Assembly (NCBI RefSeq): GCF_030272615.1
Contig: NC_081407.1
Location: 154,339,048-154,403,047, forward strand
Direction: 5' to 3'
DNA from: Cryptomeria japonica
Lineage: Eukaryota > Streptophyta > Pinopsida > Cupressales > Cupressaceae
DNA: 64,000 nucleotides
Every line of letters starts with the position of its first letter. Positions within the stretch are counted from its first letter, which is position 1. Below, in pieces: positions 48,031-61,239 of this stretch. The translations under genes were made by a program, and so were the position numbers. The notes below the pieces were generated by a model that had not been told where the DNA came from, made no database searches, and saw only the letters and a program-made list of their open reading frames with translations.

Positions 48031-48849
48031 CTTATAGAGGCGTCATTAGCTTCGATGAATGTAAGAGAATGTGGAACAAAAAGGTATCCCACCATGGCTT
48101 GAAACTGGTCCACGTTCAGATCAGTGGGGAAAGAATTTTCTCTCAAAGTTTTATCAAGGATGGCTTTATGTGCGGGGGATATGCATAAAATCTCAAGGAT
48201 GGAGATAAGTGCGGGTGTCTTCCCTGACTATTCTAGTAGGTTGTACTCAGGTTTGGTCGATGAGGAAGCGATGGTATTAGCTAGGGCACCTTTCAAGGTG
48301 ACCTTACCTCAACAAGATGTGACATTACATTTAGAGGTAGATTCAGAAGAAGGTCCAATTCCTTTAAGGATAACTTTGGGTTTTTGGGTAGAATTTTCAG
48401 GTGCTTTGCCTTTATGATAATGGTAGAGACATAATTGTCCATTGAAATGTGATTAATAGTTGAATCATAGTTATATGATGCTCTAGTATAGTTAGTTTAC
48501 TCATTTGTGGCTTTGGCTTTTCCCTTGTCATGTTTAGGGAATGGTTCCTTAAACATCTCATGTTCTTGATTGGATGAATGTCCTTCGATCTCAATGTCAC
48601 CTCTATCAATAAGATCTTGTACAATACTCATCATCATTCCACCAATTTGGTTTGACCTTTGGCTCATATGGAGGATTGTCTAGAATTGTTATTATCTTGT
48701 TTACCACTAGCTTCTTGAAAGTTGATTCAAGTGGTTCTCCCAATGGGGTGTATTTCCTTCATGGTTTGGAAGTTGTTTGAGTATTCACTTGGTTATTTGT
48801 AGAAATCGATCTAGAAAGAATGATTTTGGGTCTCGCTGTGTTAGCATTG

Positions 48850-50543
48850 ACAACACCATCATTTACTGTGTTCTTGTTTTGTTCCAAAATCATGGCTTGT
48901 CTTTTCCTTTAAAGTCCTCTTTGTTTTATTTGAATATCTTAATGAATCCTTGTTCAATTAAGACCTTCTTTGTCACTAATATTTTCTCAATGACATCCTT
49001 AAAAGTGGACAAACAAGATTTTCTTAAGTCATAACCAATTTCTCTGTGGACATTCTGTGTGAATATCTCTAACATTTATTTTTGTGGAATTTCACAAGAC
49101 CATCTGCTAGCTAAATTCCTGCATCTTTGTAAGAATGATGAAAATGACTCCCCATCCTTTTGCTTGGTGTTGCACAAAGTGGTGATTGATATGTTTGTCT
49201 CTATATTGTATGAGAAATGTTCGATAAAAGCTTATGCTAGATCACCCCAAGACTTAATTCTAGGTGGAAGTTTGGAGAACCATTCCATAGCTTGATCACC
49301 TAAGATTTATGGGAATAATCTCATCAAGTATATTTCTTCTGTTGCTAGCTCAATGCAAGCTATGAAGAATTATCTTATATGTGCCTTAGGGTCTCCTTTG
49401 CCTCTCTACTTATCAAACTTAGGTGTCACAAAATGTGTAGGAAAAGGAGGCATTGGAATGCTTTTATCAAATGGGTAGGGACATATATCTCTCATTGTGT
49501 AAGATGGCTTTGATGTATTAATGTCCTCCATTTTCTTTTGTAAGTCTCTTATCTGATATTCCAAATTGTTTTTGGGTGGAGACCGACTTCTTGGACCATA
49601 TCCCATGCCTGAGCCACCACGTGGAGGAGGAGGATACTACATGTATGGATGATATTGATCGTAAACATGCTCATATGGAGGAGGTCTATAATGATGTTGC
49701 ATATAGGAACCACCTAGTATAGAGTCATAATGAGAAATGGAATATCTTCTTTGTCCATGTATATCATATTCTACAGGCATGTCATGAGTTTGTTCTAGTG
49801 TGTTTCCCCAAATTTGACACGAGGTTTCCTTGTGTCCAAATTTTGATCATGCCTTTGGATATCCAATTGCTTTTGAGGTTGGTCCTTAGCATTGGTATGC
49901 AATTGAATGTACTTATCTGCATAAGACTTCCATAATGGTCTGCATAGATGGAGTTGTTCATGAGATGCTCTTTCATGAGTATCGTAAGCTTGACCATGTG
50001 TATTTGGGACCTTAGGTTTTTGAAAGAAAGATGATGGAGACTCAGGCACGAAACATGGTCCTCTAGTACCTCCACTATTAGGTCTCCTTTGATCCATGTT
50101 GAGTTGACTTTCTTGCATAGGTCGATTTTCCATTATTTGAGACATGTCAAAATCATCAGGTATCTTAGCTCCACTTTGTGCCATCCTTGTAGGAAATATT
50201 GTCTATCTCTTCTCATGATTTCCTCAACCAATCTATTAAAATGGGGATCCATGATGGAGTCTTCCACTTTTACTAAATGTACGAAAAAGTTGTTTGTATT
50301 GTCATTGTGTGTATCATTGTTGTTTGCGTTATCCGTGTTCTCAACATTTTGAGTGTTTCTATAAGTGTCCATGTTAGGTAATGCGGTATGATCATAATTG
50401 AAGAAGATATCATTGTCATACTCATAGGCACTCATGTTTGTGGACTCTTGAGCCTCTTTAGCCTCTCTCCTAGATTTTTGGGAACTTTCATTTCTGGTAA
50501 ATTTTAGATCCAAAAGACTTTGTGAAATAGGGGCCTTCGACAA
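48850..50543 (-). pseudogene. Gypsy gag remnant
   Basis: From about 50543 the minus strand reads MSKAPISQSLLDLKFTRN, an Asn/Asp-rich stretch with TNNFFVHLVKVEDS, then MDPHFNRLVEEIMRRDRQ. After frame changes come the SPPKNNLEYQIRDLQKKMED helix, FDKSIPMPPFP (49436-49470), and the capsid-type core GDQAMEWFSKLPPRIKSW (about 49240-49295) with ESFSSFLQRCRNLASRW (about 49095-49145). That is the conserved pattern of the retrotransposon Gag family found in Ty3/gypsy. Several stops and frameshifts show that it is dead. No zinc knuckle could be read. Confidence 0.75.
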
Positions 50544-50579
50544 GACATTTTTTTGATAGATTCAAAGATCTGATTTTCC

Positions 50580-51510
50580 ATGAGTTCTTTTGCATCATAA
50601 AAAACATACCACCTATAAAATTTCAAGACATTTCCAAAAATGTAAGAAAATCCAAAAAAGTTTCTAATTTGCTCCAAAAATTAATTTTTTATGAAAAATC
50701 ATAGAAATTGATCCACAAACTCTAAAAATTTTACTGGAACCTCCTAATAGCATTCCAAACCTGCATAAAAAAATTCCTACAAAAATTCCAAGGAGTTGGT
50801 GAGATATGATCAAAATAATACAAAACCCTAACTTTTAAAGATCCAAATTTTTTAGGAATTATTTTGCATCAAAATTAAAATCACAAACAACAGATCATGT
50901 GTATAATTATGATAAATTTCCAAATCTAAAACATTCACTCATTTTCTCTAAAAATTAATTTATTATGAAAATTCATAGAAAACTCAAATATGCCTAAAAA
51001 ACTCTAATTTTTTTACTGAGCACCTCTGATAATGTTCTTGACATGCAACAAAAATTTGATGCCAAAATTCAAATCCGTTTGTGAGATGTGATCACAATAA
51101 TGAAAAACCCTAATTTTTAAAGATTCAATTTTTTAGGAATATTTTTCATCAAAATTAAAATAAAAAAGATGAGATCCTGTGTATAAATCAAAAAGATTTC
51201 CAATTTTATAAGACAAGCCAAAACATTCACTCATTTTCTCTCAAAATTATTTTTTTATGAAACTTCATAAAAAATTCAAATATGCTCCAAAAGATCTGAA
51301 TTTTTTATTGAAAACTCTTGATACTATTCTTAACCTGCCAACAAAATTGGGTACAAAAATTCCAAGCCGTTTGTGATAACAGATCAAATCTCTCCAAGAT
51401 CTTGATTTTTTGTCCAAAACCCTAACTGCACAAGGTTATTCTCCAAATTGTTTTACAAAACAACAATATAGGGTTAGAAAAACCTACAAAAAAAATATAG
51501 ATCTAACAAA
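50580..51510 (-). other. 5' untranslated leader of the gypsy element
   Basis: This A/T-rich stretch lies between gag and the primer site. It is arranged as at least three diverged repeats of about 250-300 bp, each with AACCCTAA-, AAAACTC- and TTTTTATGAAA-type phrases (near 50690, 50950 and 51250). No ORF is present. Confidence 0.5.
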
Positions 51511-51517
51511 AATCCAT

Positions 51518-51538
51518 GTCCCACCAGGCATGCCAAAA
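51518..51538 (-). other. Primer-binding-site-like sequence of the gypsy element
   Basis: On the minus strand TTTTGGCATGCCTGGTGGGA directly follows the ACCATAAACA end of the 5' LTR. Position and the TGG start are right for a tRNA primer site. I did not assign the tRNA. Confidence 0.65.
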
Positions 51539-52287
51539 TGTTTATGGTAAAAATGGAAACAACAATATTGAAAGACTGAATGAATTCAACCACGAAACCC
51601 TACCCTAACAACAACAAAGATGCACCATAACATATGAAAATTACCTAAGACAATGCAAATAAACGAAATCGCAAAGATTATACCATCACATGTCCAATAG
51701 GGTTTGGATCTCCATTCTTCCTATCTCCATTGATCTTGCTTGATATATTTGCTCTCAAATTTTATGTGTGCACAAGAGCTCAACAAAGAACGAAAATGTG
51801 GTTGATAGCTTGATTGCATATGAAAGTTCAAATGCTAGAATGCTTGAAGGATTTATTAGTTGAATAGCATGATTAGGAGGATTGATAATGAAGGAATCAT
51901 CTCCTTATATAGAAGACACTATAAGAAATGGAGGGATAAGATTGAGAGGTGTAAAAGATAAATGGTCGACTAAGATTAAAGGGTAGGTAGAGGAAATAAG
52001 AAAATAATGAGAGGGTAGGTAGTGTAGGAATTAAGAGATGAAGGGCATGTTTCATAAGTAGAAAAGGCTAATGAATTAATTAAATAAATGAAGATTTATT
52101 TAATTAATAGAAGTGGGATCAATTAAATAAATAAAATATTTATTTAAATGAGAAATAAGGCTAGAAGAGGATAAATCAATTAATTAAATAAATAAAGATT
52201 CATTTATTTAATAGAAGAATTAGACTAAAATAATTAAATAAATAAAGATATTTATTTAATTAGACTGGACAATTTTAGGTGTATACA
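51539..52287 (-). repeat. 5' LTR of the gypsy element (749 bp)
   Basis: Matches 27020-27806 with scattered substitutions and a few short indels in the AATAAATA blocks. TATA-like CTATATAAGG lies at 51903-51912 on the minus strand. Confidence 0.88.
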
Positions 52288-52309
52288 TTTTCTATGTTTA
52301 CCATAAATA

Positions 52310-52550
52310 ATATGTATATATGTGTGTATATATATACACATACACACACTCATATATATGTATGTATGTATGTATGTATATATATATATATATGTATGTA
52401 TATATGTATACATATATATGTATTTATGTATATATGTATACATATATATGTATGTATGTATATATGTATATGTATATGTACATATGTACATATATATATG
52501 TATATATATATGTGTGTGTGTGTACATATATATACATATATATGTGCATG

Positions 52551-52636
<86 letters not shown>

Positions 52637-52645
52637 GAGAGAGAG
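52310..52645. repeat. Compound (TATG)n/(TA)n/(CA)n/(GA)n microsatellite
   Basis: About 335 bp of TATG/TACA words, then (CA)n at 52585-52620, a short (TA)n and (GA)n to about 52650. All ORFs over it are artefacts. It mirrors the tract on the other side of the gypsy element. Confidence 0.92.
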
Positions 52646-52650
52646 AGAGA

Positions 52651-55120
52651 GTTAATCGAATTAGTATTGTCACACTAGAAGTCTGCATAAAACACCACGT
52701 AGTGGTGGTGAGAAGGAAAATCAAAGTAATGACCATGTGGTGGCTAGGTTTGACCACCACACATAGATGGCGCACCCCATCTTCTAAGGGAGTGAGGAAA
52801 TTTGTATACATTAAAATCCCTTCGTCCTTAATATGTGGGCCAAGTATAGATCAAACTACTTTTCTAGGCAAAGCAAGTTGAATAAAAAAAATATAATACT
52901 ACTCTTTATTAAAGAGTTAGAAACCTATTAGAATAGGTAAGTGGTAATGAGGAATAAGTATATTTTGACAGTTTATTAAGAGTGATTTAGTAATTTAAAA
53001 TAGAACTTTATATGTTTCAAGTTTATATTTATTTTGGAAGCCACAATATTATAAACTAAGTGGTAGCATTAGAAAGGAGAATAGGTGGCGGATTGGAGAG
53101 CATAATTGTAGCATTAAGTCTCTCAAATTCTAGTAGAAATAATTGAGAATTTACTACTTTGAGAGCATCATTTTCACTCACTCATATTCACTCATCATTT
53201 TCTCATTCTCCATTCTCCATTTTCATAATAGAGAGATTGTTCTAGTATTTAGTAAGGATGTAGGATAGTTTTTTCAGAGTTTGTGAGAGGTTAAGGTTAA
53301 GGATACAAGTTGATTCTAGAAGGGTGAAGCAAGTGTGGTTTAAGCTTGGGAAGCAGTAACTTCAGTGGAGTTATAATTCCAAGCATGATAATTCTATCTA
53401 TTCTTCTTATTGAAATTATATATGAATTCAAAAGCTTGATGAAAGATAGAATAGATGTTTAATAATTTGTTAATTGATAATTGGGTTTTCTTGTTTGAAT
53501 GGAGATGCATGATGTTTTGGTAGACTCTATGTCAAATTTTGTGTAATTATGTTCATTAGGAATAGTTGTGAATGTGGTTAACTTGGTTGATCCTAAGATT
53601 AGGATAGTCCATGGAAGGGAATCACCTAGTTAGTCATTTTTTATCACCTTTAAGAGAATGAATTATGTTATAATTGGAGAGAATATGAATGGTCATTATA
53701 CCAAATTGAGAAAAGAAGTGGGTGAACATATGACTCTCACTTGAAGTACTGAGTGATGCATTATTTTGTCAAAGTAGTGTAGGTTGCTAGTGTCTATATT
53801 GTCGGTTCACTGTGATCCAAGTTTACATATTAAGAATGTCATACATGTAGGTTGTAGAAAATTTATGGTATCTCTAGATATGTAGGACATAACACTATGC
53901 TCATGAGGCTATTATTATGAGGTCACCAAACCAATCTCTTCACCGAAGGGTTGGGTCTCTTTCAATAAGAAGAGACACAGGGGACTACATAGTCTTCATT
54001 GGGTTGAAAAGTGCTTGAGTGATGCTCTTTCTCATGCAATTGGCGGTCATTAAATTGAGGATGTATGCTAGCAAGGACATCTGGATAATTCGTATTTCTT
54101 ATGTAAGCTCATGTAAGATATGAAGTATCTCTATGATATTTGTAAATGTGAAAATAAAATTGTAAATTTAATCATTATGTATATGAAATTGTAAATGAAT
54201 TATAGGTGAACACACAATACTGGTTCCCACTTTTTGACCAACTTTGACACTTAGATGAACATTTTGAAAACAGCCTCCACTTTCCGACACCTATAACTTT
54301 TAAACCATTAACAATTTGAAGATCATATAAACTAGTGATTTGTAACATCTTGTTTTTAGATTCTAAATATATTTTTTTCATTTTTTTTGAATAAAATTTT
54401 ATTGATTTTCCCATCTCCCTTAAAAAGTAGTTTTTTATAGCAAACAATATTTTTTAAGAGTGATGTGCATCCCGAAATGCATAACTTTTTTTCTATAAAT
54501 GAAAAAAACTTAATTCTTTTGAATTTTGCTATGAAACATTAATACCAAGGGCATGCAAGTGGTTTGATAGTGATATGTTGAATATTTTTCATTTTATTAA
54601 GTTTTGAATTCCGACTAATTATAATTTAGATATAGGTGTACGTTTGAACACATAACTTGTTTTATATATATCAAAATTCAAATAATTTTTTTCTTTTTTT
54701 TAGAAAGAAGACATCAATACCTAGTGCATAGATATTTTTAAAAAAAACTTTGAATTAGTTTACTATTTTTCCCAATGCATTGAACAAAGAAGTTCATGTT
54801 CGGTGAAAAACCTACATTCATAAGAAATTAAATATATGAAAAATTATACTATTTGGAAAGCTTATAATAAGGACCAAATAATTAAAAAACTAAAACTTCT
54901 ATATGAATTCATTTGACCCCCCAAAAGCTAATGTAAAATTGGTTTTTTTATCAACATTTGATAGATGCAAAGGAGACTCCATTGCAAGTATGATTTAGAA
55001 GTAGAGAGCTTCTATCCAAGAAATTTTGATCTAAGAGCCTTTGATCTAACTCTCTTCAATTAATTACTTCAAATGGGACCTCTTAAAGCTTAAATCATTA
55101 TTTTTTCTAAAAATGTATGA
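52651..55120. other. Unassigned AT-rich DNA
   Basis: No gene is recognised. A CACCACGTAGTGGTG hairpin lies at about 52694. At 54230-54420 phrases such as GACACCTATAACTTTTAAACC recall the style of the inverted-repeat arms near 10300 but do not align clearly. It is probably old retroelement sequence. Confidence 0.35.
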
Positions 55121-56100
55121 TTTCAGCAAAAATCAGGATGTACCAAAAAGTCAGAATCAACATTGTGAGTTCACCCAACAACCCACGTGGACACTTCAAC
55201 TATCAGCATCCATAGGCAAGAAGAAAACCTATCATTTGGTTGATTTCTGCATTTGTGAAAATTTCACCTAGACTCTATCATCATCACAGCGAAAAATATT
55301 TCTCATTGCTATAGCTTCCACATTTAGCAAAGGCCAATTTTGGTCATGGTGAAGTTCCATGTTACACCGAGAAAGAAAACAGGTGTCAGCAAGACACACC
55401 ACAGGTTACACCAAAGAAGACACTTTGTCGACAAGACAATGAATTAGTTACACCAAAGAGAATTCATTTTGATGTAGCACAAAGTGTCTACATAGACCGA
55501 AAAGAGACATATCGAAATGGACAGTCTCACCAAAAATCAAAATGATGTCGGTAAGATAGATTACAAGTCACACTGAAAATGACCATTTAGGCGTACATGA
55601 AACAACATCCAAACGATAAAGTGGTCTTGTTGAAAAGGCAAGTTATACCAAAAAGCCTTTTTGTCAGCCCACACAATGGGAGACTCAACCAACCACCACC
55701 ACATGTTACACTTGAGCAGGAGGAAGATGAGGCCCTAGGCTCACAACTTGGCACAAACCCATACACTCCCACAGAGTCAGCCTAGCTGGGCCCCACACCA
55801 AAGGGGAAAGAATTTCATCATAGATTTTGTGCTCTCCATAGACTGGAAATGGTCTTATCGAAATGCCTTCTTACACTAAAATGAAGGATGTCACTAAGAC
55901 ATAATAAGACATACCAAAACTGGGATGTCGATATAACATAGGGAGTCTGTAAAGGTCTAAATAAGTCTTACCGAAATGCGAAGTCACCCTAAAATACATC
56001 CTATCGACAAGGCAGAAATAAAGTCTCACTGAAATCTACCAAGGAAGGGTTTTTCAACATTGCTTAGTCTGCAACCTAATTTCCACATCTTATTGAAAAC
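55121..56100. repeat. Degenerate repeat of YACACCRAAA words
   Basis: Words such as GTTACACCAAAG, CTCACCAAAA, TCACACTGAAA and TGTCGGTAAGA or TCGACAAGAC recur every 30-70 bp across about 800 bp. It looks like an old minisatellite, or an LTR region with internal repeats, too diverged to give a unit length by eye. Confidence 0.5.
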
Positions 56101-56333
56101 ATGTCGTGTTATGCACGACTGCAACAAATGCTCCTTGCACAACATAATTTGGCTTGTTATGCGCTCTTCATATCTTTGTGTTATGCACAAAAGCTACACC
56201 CACTTCTCTGCAACCTCTTGACATCCCTGCAACTCTTGTTGACATCAATGAAATCAATGCCAACAAGCAGATGATCCAACTATACCTCCTGATACACAGG
56301 TACATGTGCACATTATCGGCATTATGTGCACAT

Positions 56334-57820
56334 TGTCGGCATTATGTTGTCATTGATGTCAATATGTTGAAGAGGTGTGAACCAGCATATGTGAGAACCG
56401 GTATAACACTGTGAACCGGCATTTGTGCCAAAGTGAAGTGGTGTGCTTGTTCAAGGTGAACTGACATATGGTTATGGGAACCGGCACATGGAAGCATTAT
56501 ATGACTACCGGTTGGTAGTCTCAACTTTAGGGTTTTTGGTTGAAGTGCTTCAAGCCTGTATGGCTCAACTGGTGACATTGTGTGATGAATTAGCATTGTA
56601 ATGAAGAACATATCATGTTGCCACATCAGCCTTGTGCACGTGAAGGATCTTGCATAAAGGAGATTGTTCCTATCTACCTCGGGAATGTGCGAAGTCTGTA
56701 AAATGGTGATAACGTGTGATGGGTTATCAACCGCCATGAAATCGGTGAAAATGGAGGATGGAGAATGTCTTGAGATTGGATCAAGACTATTGCAATTAAT
56801 GGAATGTTCTCAACGGTCAGGATTGAACCATTTGAATTCCTTAACCTAACAGGTTTAAGGTTTAGGTTTTATGCTACCGACCTATCTATTTTCCTATAAG
56901 GTCGATGTTGTGTCTCTTTTTGAGGTTGTTGGCAAAATTTGTGTGTGTGTATCCAAGAGAAGGGATACATGATTCTTGCTAGACCAAAAGGAGGGAAGTG
57001 ATACCTGCAGAGTGTAAGTGCAAAAGGTGAAGAGGAGTTTAAGCAAATCTGCATTGGCATTGAGTGTTGTTACCAGATCATTGTAATACTTGTTGATCTC
57101 TAACCACCTCAACAGTTGGAAAATCCCTTAACAGGGTAGCCTTAACCGGCTTGCTGAAAATCCTTTAATAGGGTAATTCAAAGCTACTGAGTTTAGAATC
57201 CTTTAGCTATTGAGTTCTTAAAATCCTCTAACAAGGTAACCTTTAATAGGGTTTAACCCTTAACCAGGTATTGTAGCCATCCCTTAACTGACTGATCTCT
57301 AACAGGATCGGTTCCTAGTAGAACCTTTTGTAATGTCTCTAACCGGACAAGGCTCCTAATAGAGTGAACTTCCAAAGAGTTCAAAAATATCTTGTGGGTA
57401 TTCATCCCCACCATGGTTTTTCCCAGTTGGGTTTCCACATGAAAAATATGTGTGTCATGTGTGATGCTTTTATCTTGTGATGCTTTGCTATTGTCTGTCA
57501 AGCATATAATGGTTCTGTGTTTTATGCCTGTCAATAAAACATGTTGAACTAGCTATTATTATGATCTGATGATAGATTACCTATTTATGCATAAGGGTGA
57601 AATGGTAGTGTAGTCTCGAGTTGAGTGAAAAGATAAGTGAGTAACCAATTAATGTTTGTCTCAGACATTCTTAGCTTTACTGGTTGCACTCTGTTTCAAA
57701 CCAGTGTCACTGTCTGCCAGTCATTTGAAGTGTCTGCTATCAAACCGGTTTTGGACTGCATTTTTGTCTATACTGATTCACCCCCCCTCTCAGTACCGGT
57801 TTGGTACTATTCGCTCATCA
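56334..57820 (+). mobile_element. Probable solo LTR of the AACCGG copia family (1,487 bp)
   Basis: It opens TGTCGGCATTATG and closes GCTCATCA. It shares with the LTRs at 34908 and 61240 the AACCGG words, the GGTTTTTCCCAGTTGGG fold motif (about 57416), the TCTAACAAGGT phrases and the CACCCCCCCTCTCAGTA end. No internal coding sequence or second LTR follows. Flanking 5-mers do not match. A roughly 22-bp duplication of CATTRTCGGCATTATGTGCA sits at the left edge, which may have blurred the insertion site. Confidence 0.65.
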
Positions 57821-58657
<837 letters not shown>

Positions 58658-58763
58658 CATACATTCAGGTCCATTTATTATATATGTTTGAGATTTAGAA
58701 CCATTGACATGTGTTTTAATTTATAAATTTATTAAAGAGAAATCATGTGTAGATAGATTAGAT

Positions 58764-59023
58764 GTTGGAAACACAATAATGGCTTTGAAGAAAAAGATTA
58801 TCATTTAGAGAGGGAATAGAATATAAAAATATAATACAATCCTTATAAAAGGAGAATATGCAACCCTAAAAAAACCCTAAAGGGATAAAGTCTATTTAAT
58901 AATTAGAATAATTATTAAATACCTACCATATTATTAAGTACCTAAGTTTAGCTTAATCGTAGAGTATAATAGACTAATAATTAAATAAATAATTATTAGC
59001 TAATACAAGATAACTCTAATAGC
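58764..59023 (-). repeat. Probable 3' LTR of the copia element (~260 bp)
   Basis: On the minus strand, an AAGAGGGGC polypurine tract is followed by TATTAGAGTTATC (a TG-to-TA change at the expected LTR start), and the segment ends TTTCCAACA. A short LTR and an AAGAGGGG-type tract are usual for copia. The partner LTR is outside the window, so the ends are inferred. Confidence 0.55.
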
Positions 59024-59712
59024 CCCTCTTAAGATGAACTTAGGGAGTAGCTACAAAACTAAATGCATGAAAGCAAAAAAGAAACTACTAAAGAAGGCAA
59101 ATTTGGGTCTTCGTAGCAAGGCTTGATGAGATACCCAATCACAACCAAATCTCTATGAACCAGAGAAATAGATAAAACCACATGGGAAAAAACTCTACTC
59201 CAAAAAGATATGGGAAAAGCATTCTATAAAAAAAACATGAAGGAAGGAAGGCCTCAATGAGACCCCCCAAGGACAACTTCCTTCACCCCAAGCATAGAAC
59301 ACAACTAAAGATAGTACGGAGATGAAAAAGGTTTAGTCAAGATGTCAACAACCTACTCCTCTGTAGGAATCTACTCCAAGATGAGAAAGCCATCCTGAAT
59401 CAATTGTCTGATGAACTGCATGTGAAGCTCAATGTGTTTATTCCTTTGGTGCTCCATTGGGATGTGGGAAATGTTAATGGCACTCTGATTGTCACACCGA
59501 ACAATAGTGGGACTATCAAGAGGGAACCCAAACTCAGTCATCAACTATCAAAGCCATAAAACCTCTTGACTAGCTAACACCATTGCTTGGTACTCAACCT
59601 TTGTAGATGATAATGCAATAGAAGACTACTTCTTGCAAGACCATGTGATAGGACCAGAACCAAGGAAAAAAACAAAGCTAAAAGTAGACTTCTAATCATG
59701 AGCATCACTAGC

Positions 59713-60036
59713 CTAATCTGAGTTAGTGAAGCCCACAATGTGAGGGGATCCTAAAGTATAGTGAATGCCAAACTGTGTAATGCCCTGAATGTACCTCAAA
59801 ATACGTTTGGAAGCTTGCCAATGGCTCTCATGAGGATCATGGGAGAACCTAGAGACAAGACCAATCGCAAAGAAAAGATCCAGATGAGTATGTGTCAAGT
59901 ACAACAAACTGCCAACCAACTGCCTGTATAAGGTAGGATCCACGAAAGGTGTAGAACAAGTGACAAACAAAACAACACCTGACTGAAATGGTTTGGGTGT
60001 AGGCTTGCAAGAAAGCATGTCAAACCTGTGAAGCAT
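59713..60036 (-). pseudogene. Copia RNase H-side segment of pol
   Basis: On the minus strand, frames here read FDMLSCKPTPKPF, DPTLYRQLVGSLLYLT and RILRYIQGITQFGIHY. This is the conserved block after copia reverse transcriptase (YR.LVGSL.YL and RYL.GT...G). The neighbouring RNase H core continues toward 59600 in other frames with stops. Confidence 0.82.
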
Positions 60037-60139
60037 ATCAAGAGAATACTTCTACTAAAGTATGGAAATCCCATCAGAAGACTGAATAACCTGTAGGCCC
60101 AAAAAATAGTGCACAAGGCCAAGATCTGTCATCTGAAAA

Positions 60140-60871
60140 ATTCTCCATCAAGACTCTCTGAATATCCTAAATCAAGGAGGACGAGCTACCGGTAATGATA
60201 AGATCATCAACATATAGCACAAGGATAACTATATCATCCCCCTAATGTTGAATATATACTGTGGGATTGGAATGACAACGTGTGAAGAGTGTGGAGAGAA
60301 AGAAAGAGTCCATCTTCTCATACCAGGCCCAAGGAGCCTGTTTGAGACCGTATAATGAACGTCGAAGTCTGCAAACCAAATAAGAATTGTGCACAAATCC
60401 CTGAGGCTGCTCCATATAGATCTCCTCATAAAGGTCTCCATGCAAGAAGGCACTCTTCACATCCATCTGAAAAATTGTCCATCCCTGTGAAGCTGCAAGT
60501 GAAAGTACAAAGCAAATAGAATTCATCTTGGCGACATGAGCAAAGTTCGCAGAGTAATCAATACCCTCCACTTGAGAAAACCCCTTCACAACAAGATGAG
60601 AATTATACTTATTAATAGAACCATCTACAACATACTTGGTATGGTACACCCACTTGTACCAAACCAACTTTCTTCCTTTCGGAAGAGTACAAAGATCCCA
60701 AGTATGATTCTTCATCAAAGAAGAATACTCCTCATCCATGGCCCAATCCCATTCTGGGTGACCTGTCACCTCTGAAAATTTCTGAGGATCATCCAAAATG
60801 GCATGACTCAGAAGACTAGAACCAGATGTTTGTGCACGAGTATGATGAGTGTTTGAAGGATCGCCTGCCAT
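60140..60871 (-). pseudogene. Copia reverse transcriptase
   Basis: A 209-codon minus-strand frame carries WDWAMDEEYSSLMKNHTWDL, then LVVKGFSQVEGIDY, FQMDVKSAFLHGDLYEEIYM and SLYGLKQAPWAWYEKMD, the ordered RT blocks of Ty1/copia. The polymerase centre YVDD lies at 60203-60214, beyond an in-frame stop at 60239-60241. RT copies element RNA into DNA. The length of the surviving part is nearly complete for the domain, but the stop and downstream frameshifts make it non-functional. Confidence 0.9.
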
Positions 60872-60921
60872 AGAACCAACAACATCAACTGTAAATCAGG
60901 CCCACTTGGGCAAAGGTTGAA

Positions 60922-61239
60922 CTACAAGTGGTGGTGGTGGAGACGGTGGACCATCATCTGCATCTTCCTCAAAGAATAAGGAATCCTCAAAAGATGAAGA
61001 GGGAGGAGGAGGCATTGAGGGAGAAGCTGGTGATGGAGAATCCATCTAAGGAAGGCACTCATCAAACTGGACATCCCACCTAAATAGGATTGGGAATCAA
61101 GATCAAACAACATGTATGCCTTAACATCCTCACAGTAGCCAACAAATATGAGTGGTCGGCTCTTCCTCTCCATGGTTTTCCTCTAAGCATCTGGAATAAA
61201 TGCCCAAGCCTCACTACCAAAAACTCGGAATGATGAAAT
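60922..61239 (-). pseudogene. Copia integrase C-terminal side
   Basis: On the minus strand, MERKSRPLIFVGYCEDVKAY (start near 61173) is the conserved copia segment after the integrase core (usually K...R...CIFLGY). A TAG precedes it at 61183. The upstream part of integrase continues at 62382 on the other side of the inserted LTR. Confidence 0.8.

Larger units (their letters stand above)
27020..52287 (-). mobile_element. 25-kb minus-strand Ty3/gypsy element lacking reverse transcriptase
   Basis: Direct repeats at 27020-27806 and 51539-52287 are its 3' and 5' LTRs on the minus strand. Inside the 5' LTR lies a primer-site-like TTTTGGCATGCCTGGTGGGA; just before the 3' LTR lies a polypurine tract. 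In order on the minus strand it carries gag (about 50543-48850), a protease (about 48030-47607), a linker (47534-46644) and the end of integrase (about 46640-46413). The RT, RNase H and integrase core are missing between linker and integrase tail. The remaining 18 kb before the 3' LTR holds plus-strand ORFs and a nested LTR element. Extra antisense ORFs between integrase and 3' LTR are known in the Tat lineage of plant gypsy elements, so I infer a Tat-like origin. Confidence 0.75.

Noticed and set aside
50580-51510. Telomere-like AACCCTAA words
   Set aside because: Isolated copies within the gypsy leader repeats, not in tandem, so not interstitial telomere sequence.
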